Shown here: positions 46,929-59,870 of the stretch, piece after piece
Layout: every line of letters begins with the position of its first letter
Position numbering within the stretch: the first letter of the stretch is position 1
DNA from: Diospyros lotus
Lineage: Eukaryota; Streptophyta; Magnoliopsida; Ericales; Ebenaceae
Reading direction: 5' to 3'
NCBI RefSeq assembly: GCF_014633365.1
Contig: NC_068352.1
Coordinates: forward strand, 18,261,310 to 18,325,309
DNA: 64,000 bases
Position numbers and translations under genes: made by a program
Notes under the pieces: model-generated
What the model saw: the letters and a program-made list of their open reading frames with translations, nothing else
The model's database searches: none
What the model was told of the DNA's origin: nothing

Positions 46929-47073
46929 CTGAGAAAAAAAAACCATTCAAAGAAAACCCACAAAAAGAAGCTATAAACAAAGAGTAATGAGATGATAAAA
47001 AGCTTGAATTTTTTAACAAAAGAGCACCCAGAGTGCATAAGACTCGTTGTTTTATGAACATCACAGCTTGAGA

Positions 47074-47130
47074 GAGAGAGGGGGGGGGGGAAGGAAGAAG
47101 CTGGGCGACTGGAGAGAGAGAGAGAGAGAG
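47074..47130. repeat. GA and G microsatellites
   Basis: GAGAGAGAG-G10 and (GA)9 are 20 bp apart near the right end of the Pack-MULE-like element. Confidence 0.8.
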
Positions 47131-47389
47131 TAGGTGAAGAAGATGAAACTGGGCGGGATGGGTATTAATTTTGAGCTGAAAAAATAAGGGTAGATTTGTA
47201 ATTTAGTATGAGGATAGATATGTAATTTTAAGTGGATTGTCAACTAACTTGTCGGCCAAATTGGCCATCTAGCGCATTATCCTTCATTAAATGATTGACA
47301 ACTCCCTCCACTAACTTAAAATTAATGAACTTCTTTGTCATTTGACATTAAACACAGATTCAAAAGCTAACTTGCACAAAAACAGATAT

Positions 47390-48370
47390 GAGAAATAGTT
47401 ATAGTGCAAAATGAAAATGGAAAAATGATATTTTTAAAAAAATAAAAAATAAAAATGGTGAAAAAATATGAAAATAAAAAATATAGAGACTTTTTTGTAA
47501 ATATAATTTCTAATATAAAAAATTATGAAAAAATATTTATTTAATCTAAAAATAAATATATATTCCATAATACATTTAAACAAACATAAATATAAGTTCT
47601 ATTATTCATGAACCATGATTTATTAATTAAAAATAAATAATAAAATTAAAAAATAATCAAACATAATACAATTTACAAAAGTTCCTTCACTTCATTATTC
47701 TCTTTCTCTATGGTCTCATTGGTATCTTCAACACTCTTAAGTTGGTATTATTTTTCCTATTTAAAATGTGATTTTACATAGAATTTATACAATTTAAATT
47801 TCTTTTGTAGGAAAAGAGCAAAGGACACAAATGTAATTAATTGGGTTTTAAAAAAGTTATAAATTAATTGAAAAATTAATATTAGAGAATTAATATTAAA
47901 AGAAGAAGAAATCGGAGGAAAAAGAGAGAAAATGAAGATAAAGAAAAACAAGAGAAGAAATCATAAGATAAAGAGAAGAGATAAATGTAAAAGAAGAATT
48001 ATAAAAGGAAGAGGGTTGTGCGACACCGAAGAAGAACGAAAGAAGTTGAGAAGCCGCAAAGTAACTAGGAAGACCAAAGGCACAAGTAGGCTAGCCACTA
48101 TAAGGCAATGCGATTGGAAGTAGGCACAACATTTGCTAAGGTGTGCAGCATGTGTAGAGATGAATTTTTTTCCATCTCTAACCTTTTTGTGAACGAAAAC
48201 TTATTTCTAAATTAGAAATGCATTTTTGATATTTTTTTAATATTTAAAATAGCCTCAAAATATTTCTAGAATTATAAAAACAGTCTGAAAATATTTTTTA
48301 TCATTTCAAAAATGAAAACATTTCAGAAACGCCGAAACAATATCCTAGAGATATTTTAACACATCATAGC
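47390..48370. repeat. Fourth, diverged copy of the dispersed AT-rich repeat
   Basis: It shares GAAAATGGAAAAATGATATTTTT, then ATATAGAGACTTTTTTGTAAA, and later a TCAAAATATTTCTAGAATTAT block. An unrelated stretch of about 0.5 kb (47630-48160) splits it. Confidence 0.5.
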
Positions 48371-49048
48371 TCAAAAATATGATTAACTCTAAATTAGTGA
48401 GATCAGATATCATTCATTTAATGAATCTGAATGGGGGCACTTATTAGGAAAATCCAACTACTTTATGTGTCACTATGTTTTTAACATTATTTCGTTTTTG
48501 TTTTTGAACTATGTTAGGAATTTGAAATATGATATGTTAATATGCATGCTGAGAGAAAAAATAAGTTGAGAATACAAAATAATTTTTAAGAATAAATTAT
48601 TTTTGAAAAGTATTTTAAATTTTTTTATATAAATTAATGGGGAAATAGATATGCATGGAAAAAATGAAATACAAAGATGGGTAAGAGAAAAGAGGTATTG
48701 GATTCAAGCATGATGCATTGCCATCTATAAGGATATTAAATCATTCCAAACAATGATTTTTGTAGAAAAAAGAAACTCAAAGGACAAGTAATTAAACTAC
48801 TAAAATTAAAATAAAGTAAAGAAGTTTGATTATTAGTTTTATTTAAAAGAATTATTTTTTTTAATTCACAAGGTACAGAAAAGCCCTCAAGAAATGAAAA
48901 CTACAAAAGGACAAGAAAGCATACTTCATTCTAATGAAAACCATATGATATACTAACATAATGTGGTGTAAATGTTTTTATAATATATATATATATAAAT
49001 ATTTATTTTTAAGAGTAATGCTAATCATTATATATGTTAAAGATAATG
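48371..49048. other. AT-rich spacer, no gene
   Basis: No coding or RNA signal is visible. Confidence 0.5.
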
Positions 49049-49056
49049 GTTAAAGT

Positions 49057-49328
49057 CAGGGGCGGAGCCAGTATAGGCCCAGTGCGGGCCATGGCCCTCC
49101 ATTAATTTGGCCCACACTGAGACTGCCTAAAATCTGCAAACCCTCCCATGTCCCACTTTCATTTCCTCTTTCATTCAAGCGCCCGCCCTCAGTCGCCGCC
49201 CACCCCTATGCGCCCTGCCCTTCACAATTAAATAAATTATATTAATTTTTAATATATTTATATTATTTATTATTTTTTTCTTTAATAAATTTCGCCTTCA
49301 CTGAAAATATTTTCTAGCTCCGCCCCTG
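49057..49328. mobile_element. hAT MITE, 272 bp, perfect 8-bp TSD
   Basis: Ends CAGGGGCGGAGCCAG and, reversed, CAGGGGCGGAGCTAG are inverted repeats with one mismatch. GTTAAAGT lies directly on both sides (49049-49056 and 49329-49336). The interior is short and non-coding, GC-rich on the left and AT-rich on the right. Confidence 0.93.
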
Positions 49329-49336
49329 GTTAAAGT

Positions 49337-50336
49337 GTAATAAGTGCACCTTAATTTTACATAATGTATATCTATTATATCTTATTTTTAGTTTTTAAAT
49401 AATTTTATTAGCTGATTAAATATTCTAAAACACAATACATCTATTATCAGATAATAGGATTGTTTAGAGTTGAAAATAAAAATAGGTAAATTGCATTTTT
49501 TTTAACTAAGTTAATAATGAACAGGTTCTTGTGTGAAAAAACATGGAAGTCACATGATTCACATAAATTTAATCCCACTTTGGTGGGTGATAATGGAATA
49601 AGAGACTGATCATCGCAACTCAACCTCAATCAAAATACTTGTAAGAGAAGGCAAGGGTGATTACTCCAATGTAGTCTCCAGAACTCAAGTTAATATAAGT
49701 AAATGAGTAGTAAATTGTATTGAACACTTAAAAGTTGCTTAGTTTACTTATGGGGGTCTGTGGCCCTTATATATAGATGGTGTAAGTTGGGCCATTCAAA
49801 GTTATTTTTTAAGATTATTGGCTTTGATACATTGAGTTGGAGGAGAATTCATTAGGTCGGATAGAGATGGAGGCAATTTGAGCTTCTAGGATCCTTGGAG
49901 TTTGAAGTGTCTTTGGCATGGTTATCTTTGAGCTAGAGGCAAATCCAAATAAGAAAAAGATGGTACCATACTCCCGTGATATTAGACCAAATAAAGATGA
50001 TACTATGCTCTTGAGATACTCAAAACAAATTGGATGGTATCATGTGTGGCGCCATGGCCTTATTCCCGGGTGCCATCGTAACCCATGGTCACAACTACGG
50101 TCTATTTTGAAGGTCGGCTATGTCCTGCCAATAACATGTATGACATAATAATAAAAATAGTAATAATGTAGGTGTCTTGTGTGGGGTCTAGATTTTGCCG
50201 TCTTTGTTTGTCGAGAACTCGGGTTTAAAAATACACAGGCAACAAATACACACCCGACTCTCATACTCGACTAAGCCTCTTGCAAATATAAATAATTCCC
50301 AACAAACATACAAAATTTCTACTAATAGGAACCTTA
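49337..50336. other. Spacer, no gene recognised
   Basis: Phrases such as CATGTGTGGCGCCATGG and the TATATAGATGG near 49780 look LTR-like, but no pairing end was found. Confidence 0.35.
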
Positions 50337-51457
50337 AGGGGCTGTTTTCTTTGGCATTTTCAGCCCGTTTTCTATTTTCAATTTTTTAAAACACTTAAAA
50401 AACGTTTACTTACTTATTTTCAAAAACGCATTTTGTAAAACACACAAAAAATTTACACAGAAAACTCAAAATGCCAAAAACACGTTTTGGCTGTTTTCAG
50501 CCAAAACCAACCTCCATCCAAAACACGGAAAACAGCCACCGTTTTCATCTTTTTTCTTCAACCTCTCTTCTCTCTTCTCTTTCTCTTCTTTTCTATTCAA
50601 GCTCGATTTCCTCCATCGTCCATGCCACCGCCATCACTGCAATCGCTCGCCACGACCATCACTGCCACACCCAAATCCGCCCACCACTGCCATCTCCCTC
50701 TCTCGCTATAGCCCTCCGAGCCCAGATCCTCCACCGCCACTGCCTTCCATGCCAAGATCGGCCACCGCCACCGCCATCGCCATCGCCATCACCCTCGCCT
50801 GTCACTGCCCTCCAAGCCCAGATTTGCCACAGCCACCGTCGGCCACTGCCTTCCATGCCCAGATATGCCATCGCCACAGCCATCGCTCTCGCCCGTCACT
50901 GCCTTCCACGCCCAAGCCATCGCCACCGCCACCGCCTGCCATGCCCAAATCCAATCACCCGCCACTGCCTTCTGCCATTTCTCCCTTCCGCGCCTCCACG
51001 CCCAATTAATATAGATTTTTTTATTTTATGCTTTATATATTTTTAAAATATTTATGTTGTGAATAATTTAAATTTCAAAATTAATATCAAATTTAATTTA
51101 TAGGTAAAAATAAATTTATTATGAAATTAATAGTTGAGTGAAATTAAAAATGACTTAGAATGTACTTTTTAATTTTAATATATTATATATGATTAAATTA
51201 TATAAGTTGTATTATATTTGAAATTCTTTAAATGAAATTTATAATTTATTTTGAATCAAATTTCTTAAATAAATTATCATAAAATAATATTTTACAAAAT
51301 TTCAAAGTAAACGCATTTTCCAATTTTCTGTTTTGAGAAACAATTTTTTAGAATAACAAAGAGAACGCGTTTTTAAAAATTTCAAAACAGACACTCAAAA
51401 CACAAAACTCAAAATGAATTCAAAACTCAAAACTGAAACACAAAGAGAACACCACCT
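50337..51457. mobile_element. MITE-like element, family 1, copy B, with GC-rich insert
   Basis: The left end (GGCTGTTTTCTTTGGCATTTTC) and the reversed right end (GGTGTTCTCTTTGTGTTTCAG) are imperfect inverted repeats. They share AACGCGTTCTC / AACGCATTTT inner blocks with copy A at 3721. The centre (50590-51007) is a CCATCGCCACCGCC-rich stretch that gives long low-complexity frames. It may be captured host DNA or an expanded repeat. Confidence 0.5.
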
Positions 51458-52394
51458 AAGTGTTTCTCATAAATTTTGTACAAAATCAGGTAAATTGCAT
51501 AAACAACACATAAATTTAACCTTAATTCTATTATAGTCCACAACTCCCATCAATCGACAGTTCATCTACTAACATCGCTTTCCGTTTACCAGACCCCAAG
51601 CCATCTGTATAATTAGTAGGGGAAAATGGAGGATGAGTCATAGGACTCAGTAAAGACAATATGTGATGCAGTAAATTAAAACTCATGACATATAGAAAAA
51701 TGCGAAATGAATCATGCACGCAAACTCCGTCCACCTCATCCCTCCTAGACTCTTGGTGGCCCTAAATAATTTTCCCCTAGCCCTAATGCAAGCTCCGTTT
51801 GTCCTAAATCTATAGATTTTTCGGAGGCCTAACATGAGCTTCATTAATCCCAAATCAATAACCTCATGCCTAGACATTCCTTTAACATCATATGCAAGTT
51901 ATTCCCTCAACATCATATGCAAGTTATGCCAAAATAATTTACATGAAAAACATATTAAACTCTTACCTAAATAAAATTAATTGCTTGTTCTTGCGTTTCC
52001 CCTACTATTACTTGTTCAACGGCGTTTCCCCTACTATTACCTGTTCTTGCGTCCCCCTCTATTCCTATTTATACCCGATTTACCTCGTGATTTTGTGCCC
52101 AAGCCATCATGATTTCCTGCCAATTTTACTCATTGTAAGGTAAATGCACACTTGAAAATTGAGTGAAAAGCATGCCTTAAAATCCTCTCCAAGCAATACC
52201 CAATTGCGTGACACGTGGCAGTGAGTTGGCTCACTGCAAGGGCTCTAATTGCCCCATTGGAATGACAGCATTTTGCCTTCAATTAGGCTAGAAAATTCCA
52301 GCCAATTGCTTCCACCAATTGAAGCCTTTCACGTTGCCTTTCCCTTGAATTGAACCCAAAACCTTCAGCCATTCAAAACTGTTCCCCTTGCGCA
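51458..52394. other. Spacer with short tandem repeats, no gene
   Basis: There are two copies of AACATCATATGCAAGTTAT (51887-51926) and two of CGTTTCCCCTACTATTACYTGTTC (51997-52046). Nothing else is seen. Confidence 0.5.
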
Positions 52395-53605
52395 TGTGAC
52401 CATCCTACCTACCACTTTCTTGGGTATATATTATGATAGCTTTGAAATGCTATTGTAAGGGCTTCACTTTCGAATATTCTCGCTAATATAAAATATTCGA
52501 AAAGAGATCATCACAGTAATAATATAGAACAAACCATATTAAAACAAATAACTCATTTCATTACTAGTAGTAGAAACTAAATTAAAGTTCAGTTACATTT
52601 CCAATATCTCATGACTCTAGACTCGAAAGCTATATAAAATAAATAAGAGGTTCTAATGTGAATTAACAAATAAAAATCATTTTATTAAGCCTCACCAAAA
52701 TGCTATTAAGGATCTTCAAGCTAGGACACATCTCCGTACACAATTATCCCTGGACCTTAGTTCCACTAAACTCACCCCCAATTACAACATTTGCCATTTC
52801 CTTTACCTGAAATGGCAAAGAATATCAAGTGAGCCAAAAGGTTCAGCAAGTTCAAGAAACAATGAATAATGAATAGGATCCAAGAATATGGTGACACCAA
52901 AAAGAGTAATTAAGGACCCAATAGTTATGTACAAGATTCATAGTTTACGACTTTATCAATTTCAATTTAATTGCATCATACCACCATGTACCACTATGCA
53001 AATGTGCATATAAATTCAATGTCAGTATCAAATCTCGCAAGCCATCAATCAACATATGCAAAAGTGCATCATGTAAATAGAAACTCACAAATAAATATGG
53101 AGTCAACCTGTCAAACTATGGCCACCTCGTCCCATGCCAGGTGCTCTAGGGTACCCTTTCTCTCTGCGCAAAATAATAAGTGCGTAAGATATATATATAT
53201 ATATATATAACATGTACATGTATACGTCATGCATGCATTTTCCAATCACATGCATTTAAATTTTTGTTTCCTCAATATTCATATTTTCAACACCATTTAC
53301 ACATACCAGATATTTTATCATTATCAGATAAATTTAACATATCTCACTTCATAATATTTACCACATTCAAGATATAAATTATAATACAGAAATAATTTTG
53401 GGAGATATTATTTAAGGTTAAATCTTGATTCACCATTTGAGGAGTATTATAGATTTAATATGTTATTTTTTCCATCATATAATCTCCTTAAATTCATTCA
53501 ATAATTATGCTAAATTGACACTGGTATGTATTTTGGGAAAATTAAATAGGGTATTCAGATTTTAATTAGCAGGGCTATTTGAATATGGGAAGAGGATTCA
53601 GATGT

Positions 53606-55889
53606 TGCAATACCCTAGAATGTCATGAATAAATATTAAGAAGCGTAAATTTTTGGTATATGTGGGCCATAGTGAAATTATTAGAATTTTAGTGTCTATC
53701 ATTGGATTTAATATAGTTAGGTTACGTATAAATACGTAGATGAACATTGCGAATAATGAGTAACAAGTAAATGAATATGATATATTTTATATTATGAGTT
53801 TAAACATGATTATTGTAGAAAATACCAGAAATTATATGTAAAGATTGTGTATTAAATATGATAATTTCCTCACAAATATTATTTTGATGTGCTATTATGT
53901 AAATTCGTATATATGTGTGTGTGTGTGTGTGTATTATATATAAAAAAACACAATCAAAAAATCAAAATCAAATCAAGCACAGTAGCCATGCTTTGGCTGT
54001 CGTCTAAAGTAAGAAATCAGAGGGTTAGGGCAGGTTAAGGTCGTAATGGCCTTTGGTATGGCGCTTAAGGCGTGAGAGTGTCCTTGATAGGACAAGTCAC
54101 GGCTGGTTTTGGGTTATAAATAACCGAGTTCAAGCGAGGGTTTTCATTCAAAATTTACTTCGAGAAATCGAGTGTAAGGCGGTGTTTTCAGAGTTTAGAG
54201 AGAGGGCTTTTGATCCTTGAGTCGTGGGCAAGAATTCTGGAAAGTTTGGTGGCCGTCGGAGCAGAGGAAAGTGAGAAATCGAAGCTCGCTGGAAAAATCG
54301 CGCATCGCTGGAGCCAAGGCTGTAAACGCCGATTTGAGGTATTTTCTGATGTTTTTTTCTAAATTTTAAGGCCATATTCAGTGTCGGGAGATAGGATTTA
54401 GGGGGGGATAAGGGGTTGTTTCGAAGCTTGGGGTTCGGGAAGGTCGCCGGCAACGAAGTGGCCACCGGAGAAGACTTCTGAAAGTTGGGCGCGGCGGGCA
54501 CGTGCCAGGGGCATTGGAGGCAGTGCGTGGGTTGCATGCACGCGCGAGGTGGAAAAGAAAGAAAAGAAAAAAAATAATTTTTCAAAAATCTGGAAAAAAA
54601 TTTCAAAAAATCTAGAATTTAATTTACACCTTATTTTGGAAAAAAAAATTGAGAAAATGCTAAATTAATTATTTATTTTGTAATTTTGTTATTATGGAAA
54701 ATAAAGAAAAATAGGAATTAAATCTGAAAAATTGCAAGAAAATTTCAAAGTACTCTAGAAATGCTATTTGAAGAATATTAGTGAAGAAAAATTGGGTTAA
54801 ATGAGGGTTTAGATATTTATTATGAATTTTTGAGAATATAAGGCTTAGAAAGTAAGGAGAAATTATGAAAAATTATGAAGAGATTAGGAAATTGATATTT
54901 TGGAATAAATTTGATGTTTAAGAACCCGTGAGGCCAAGAATTGAGAAATAGCACGTCTGGCACATCTCGCGAGGTCGACATACTTATCAGCGTAGCTTGA
55001 TTTTGAAAGATAAGTATATTTCTATAAGCTTTGTAGGTTATAAGTGACATACCCTTAAGTAGGTACTTGGTACTACGTAAGTGATTTTTGTTTCAAACCC
55101 CGATCATCGGGAATGTTTTCATCATATTGACATGCGTTGATATATATCCATCACGTAAACTTCATACATAACATGACTATGAAACGCATATGTACACGTT
55201 GATATCATTGATCACGTGTATTTTGTCCATTTGGGAGTACGAACTGGCACCGTTGTTTTACCAAGGGTGCCTCCACACACCTCGATTTCGAAAGAGGTGG
55301 CCGTAAAAATGGTGAGTAGCATAAAGGTGCAGTTGCCCCCTTACAAAGAAGTAAGACATTGCATACATGCATGATAAAACATTTTGTACCCTTATTTAGA
55401 TGAATCATCATCTAACTTGGGCTTTGCCCCTAAAATATTCAAACGTTCTAGATGGAGATTGTAGTAGAAACGAGGATGAATGAGGTATGAAATAGCATTT
55501 AGCAAAGTGCATGATGAATTGAATGATGAATGGAATGTATGTAATGTAGCCCATGTATTTAAGTTCCACTACTTTGAATTTTGGAGGTTTTGAAAGAATG
55601 ATGATATATAACCCTATTTAGGGTTAATGTTAGTTGAGAACTTATACTTTGTATTAAGTTTTATTGAGGAACGATGATGTAAGATCTGAATTTCGATTAA
55701 TGTTAAAATGTCAAGTTTGATCCTTGCTTCCACATTTGATGTGTATAATGATTCTCTTTTGAGAAAATGTATGAAAATTTTGAGATAGATTTGAGGAATG
55801 ATATGATTTAGCTTCAAATTTGAAAGAAAAAATTTTAATATCCCAGAATTGTCTTAAGTTATAACACGCTTGGAGAGTGGGTTATTACA
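53606..55889 (+). mobile_element. Nested solo LTR, 2284 bp, perfect 5-bp TSD (GATGT)
   Basis: It has TGCAATACCC...GGTTATTACA ends with GATGT at 53601-53605 and 55890-55894. The flanks join into one continuous motif-rich sequence. Its end is homologous in reverse to the start of the LTR at 56246 (shared GTTATAACTTARGACAATTCT). Confidence 0.85.
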
Positions 55890-55899
55890 GATGTGGTTT

Positions 55900-56240
55900 T
55901 GATCCATTCCGATATGGCTTCACAAGATAGCCCAAGACATTCGAATGGGGCATAATGCATTTGGATGAGGATTTAATTAGGCCATTCGGATGGATATAAT
56001 CCATTCGAATGGAAATAATATAGGCTATGGGTTCCATTCGGATGAGTTCTAGCACATTCGGATAAGAGGAAAAATAAAACTAAGGCATTCGAATCAATTG
56101 GGAAAATTTGGATGAATTTACAACATTTTCAAAGGGCATTCAGATGCTACAATAGATCTATTCGGATAAAGATGTTGATTTTTAAGCGAGACATCCTGAT
56201 GAGGCAGAGAGACATTCGAATGGGGATGGGCATTCGAATG
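55900..56240. repeat. Cluster of CATTCGRATG motifs, part 1
   Basis: There are about 14 degenerate copies of the near-palindrome CATTCGAATG or CATTCGGATG every 20-30 bp. Two more lie at 53570-53600, left of the nested LTR. Confidence 0.8.
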
Positions 56241-56245
56241 GGGCA

Positions 56246-59200
56246 TGTAACACCCCACTTTCTCGGGTATGTTATAACTTAGGACAATTCTAGGATAATA
56301 ACAATTTTTTCTTTCAAACTTAAAGTTAAATCATATCATTTCTCAAATCTATCTCAAAATTTTCATGCATTTTCTCAAAAGAGAATCATTATACACATCA
56401 AATGCGGAAACAAGGATCGAACCTGACATCTTAACATTAATCGAAATTTAGATCTTACATCATCGTTCCTCAACATAACTTAATACAAAACATAAGTTCT
56501 CAACTAACATTAACCCTAACTAGGGTTATACATCATCTTTCTTTCAAACGTCCAGAATTCAAAGTAATAGAATTTAAATATATGGGCTACATTACATACA
56601 TTATATTCATCATTCAATTCATCATGCACTTTACTAAATGTCATTTCATGCTTCATTCATCCTTGTTTCTGCTACAATCTTTATCTAGAACGTTTGAATA
56701 TTCTAGGGGCAAAACCCAAGTTAGATGGTGAATCATCTAAGGGAACAATAAACATATTTCGTGCATGAATACAAAATGAAAAATGTCATTTCCATATCAT
56801 TTTGGTTCTAGTCAATCGCACCCAACTGCTGCTCCCCATTTTTACAGCCTCCTTACCAGGCTGAGGTGTATGGGTGCACCATTGGTAGAGCAACGGTGCT
56901 AGTCCATAATCCCAAACCCTTATGCGATGCATGATCAATAATATCATTGTAAACATGTGCACATTTCATCATCAATACATGTAAATGCAATCTACATGAT
57001 ATATTCACATCAAGACATGATAACATGGTAAAATCATTTACTTAAAATCAGGTTTTGGGTTGAACCATTTACAAACCAAGTATTTTTCATAAAACTAAAT
57101 ACAATTAGGAAGTACACGTACCTCATACGCATCTCATAACATCTTGATTCTCATACCAGCTTCTAACGTACTAAATTTGAAACCTCAACATACCCTGGCC
57201 ATCATATTAATTCCAAAATATCAATATTCTATCTTTCCTAATTTCCTCATAACTTTCTTCCTAATTTCTTCAATAAATCCATACTAAATATTATTCAAAT
57301 ATTTCACTATGACAATTCATAAAATAATATTTCTGAATTTCTGAAATTTTCTAAAAAAATTTTATTTACCTTAACTTAGCCTCTCAGGCTTTCTCGATAT
57401 GCGTGTCATATTCTTGAAACGCGTGCCAGAACCATTTTTTAGCCCAAAAGCTCCCAAATATCAATAAATATCTGATCGAGGCTGTCGAGCCGATCAGATT
57501 AGTGTATGTATTAGGACTGGTTTGCAGCTAGGATACTCCCCAGGTCGTCTCCCAACGAACTGTCAACGAATTGTCAAAACAAGATTAAATGAGGGGGTTA
57601 TGATGAAAACCGAACTTAAAAACGCTCGAGAATGAAACAAGAGGAATTCCCGACCAACTAAAACGTAACCCGCTACAAACCCTACCTCCTCACCGCAGTA
57701 ATCCCTGTCTCACTTATGAAAATAATCTATTTGGTTTGATTCTACTCTTCTACAACCGTAAAAGATTAAATCAAAACGAGCAATCGCTCATACAATAATA
57801 TGCCGTTTCTTTCTAATCAAAGCCTCAACCGAGTACGTCAATTAAACCTATCGAAAGATCATGCATTCATTCACACAACCGCGTAAAAGAAACATACATA
57901 AAATTATAGAAGGGAAAGAAACGAAATCATCAATAAGAACATGAGAATCGAGTTCCAAACCGGATTCGACTACATGATCGAGACTCAAACCGGGCAAGGG
58001 GTACGGGAATGTAGCAGATTACAAGCGAATTAGCCTTCCATAGAAGCGGTGAAAATCCTCCAAAATCGACCACCCTAATGCCTCTTTGCTAACTCTTACT
58101 TATAGGGTTTTTGGAAAAGAAAAACCTAGGCTAAATGGGCTTAGGGATTGTTTTTTACATATGGCCCATAATTTAATTAATTAAATAGGGCCCAATGGAT
58201 TCTAAATTCGCCCATAACCCATAATGAAGTATGGTTGCCTCTTTCAAACTCGATGTCCGGCCACTTTGCGAAGCCCACTTGCGCCTCTATTGAAATAGCT
58301 CAAATATGCGGCCCAAATCTGCCAAATAAGAATAAAAATAGTGTGAAGCCCAATAAAATAAAATAAACACAAGACACATGAAATAATCTAAATAGAGTGC
58401 AATGAAGATGGAATAAGAAGGATAAATAATATAAAATATGCGCGCTATCAATATCCACTTCCTATTTTTCAGGATTTTTCTAAGAATTTTCTCCATTTTT
58501 TCTATTTTTCTTCGATTTCTTTTTCTTTTCTTTTCTTTTCTTTCACCTTCTTTTTCTTCCTTCTCTTTCTTCTTCTTTTTCCCACCTGCGCGCAAACCAG
58601 CCATGCTTGCTGCCACTTACGCGCCAACCAGCCTTGCCGCCACCCACGCCAACTCTTGACGCTTCTCGCCAGCCAAGCACCAACCTCCGACCTCTTTGGA
58701 AGCTGCTCGCGGCCACCCCGGCCGCGGCTGGTTGTTGCTTTGGTGCAACCAGTTGCAGTTATAACCGCCATTGCTTCCGTCGGCTACTTCCCGAGCCTCC
58801 ACCAAGCTCTCCCATGCTGCCTTAAAACCACTATGGGTGCTACTCCGTGCTTGTTGACCAGCCGTTGAGCTTGTGGCTGCTCTCTCTCTCTCTGCAACTC
58901 TCTGTTGCTTGTTCTTCTTCCTCTGCTCAAATCTCTCAAGCTCTCCTCTATTTATAGGCAAGCTCCACCGCCCACTGCATTGCCCATCCCTTTTGGCGTG
59001 AAGAACACTCCACTGGCAGCCATGATTTGGCAGAGGCATGGCTTGAATCTTGCAGGGTATAGGTTGAAGGGGCATGGAATGAATTTGCAGGGACATGGCC
59101 TCACGCCCCCACACTGCTATATATATATATATATATATATAACACCTCACATATATGAGAATTGCACATTAATCCCTAATTTTATCATAATATCACTTGG

Positions 59201-59623
59201 GTAATTCCCTTATTGCAACTCTGCCCTTAAACCTCAAATTAATTTGTATTACAATACCGAAAACGCAAAATTAATAACTTCAAAATTACTCGATAATGAT
59301 GATTTCACCCTAGTGTCCTCACTGGGCTATTGTTTCATCCCGAAACCACTGAAGGATTGCTCATTACGAAAAATCAAAGCCCTCTCAGGCTTCCTTGACT
59401 TCTCGGAAGTCCCCTACAACGACTCAATTTTGTAGCCTAAATGGCAACTACATTTTAGCTATATCGAAAATCATTCCCGATCTGATTTCTTTCGATACCA
59501 TAAATCTTTTCTCGGAACGCTCATCAAGATCATATCATTTTTCTTCGGCATCTCAGCTCTAAGGCACTCCCTACAGTCTATTCGATACTAATAACTATTA
59601 TCACAAAAATATGGATTTTTACA
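56246..59623 (-). mobile_element. Nested solo LTR, 3378 bp, perfect 5-bp TSD (GGGCA)
   Basis: It has TGTAACACCC...ATTTTTACA ends with GGGCA at 56241-56245 and 59624-59628. It contains a GC-rich patch (58560-58880) and a TA run (59119-59140). It has no internal domain and no believable gene. Confidence 0.8.
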
Positions 59624-59635
59624 GGGCATATGTAT

Positions 59636-59870
59636 ATATGTGAGTATCATTCGAATGGAGCATATGTACGTTTGTGAGTGGTATCCGAATATGATGGGGG
59701 TATCCGGATATGGCTGATAACTTTGAGAGTTGTATTCGGATATGGAAGCTAGGTATCCAGATATGCTGAAAATGTTGAGTGATGCTCGAATATGGCTAGG
59801 GGCTATTTGGATGTGACCTAATGATTTTGAGTTTTTCATTCGGATAGTTGGCTTCTATTCGGATGAGGTA
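59636..59870. repeat. Cluster of CATTCGRATG motifs, part 2
   Basis: There are about nine copies, several as TATCCGGATATGG. It is continuous with part 1 once the nested LTR is removed. Confidence 0.8.

Larger units (their letters stand above)
45332..47287. mobile_element. Pack-MULE-like element
   Basis: The left end AAGGACAATGCTAGAGGAAC and the reversed right end AAGGATAATGCGCTAGATGG are inverted repeats, with similarity continuing to TTGTTGACAAT / TTAGTTGACAAT over about 55 bp. The interior has a GC-rich exon-like patch (45540-45760) and, on the minus strand, gene fragments. No transposase is present. The target duplication is not clear (both flanks contain CATTA). Confidence 0.55.

Noticed and set aside
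50471..51046. 191-codon open frame
   Set aside because: The repetitive CCATCGCCACCG composition leaves two or more frames open and encodes His/Pro/Ser-rich low-complexity sequence inside a MITE-like element.
58287..59204. Several open frames on both strands near 58.3-59.2 kb
   Set aside because: They fall within a nested solo LTR. Peptides are Lys/Glu or Phe/Leu runs or lack any domain, and frames overlap on opposite strands.
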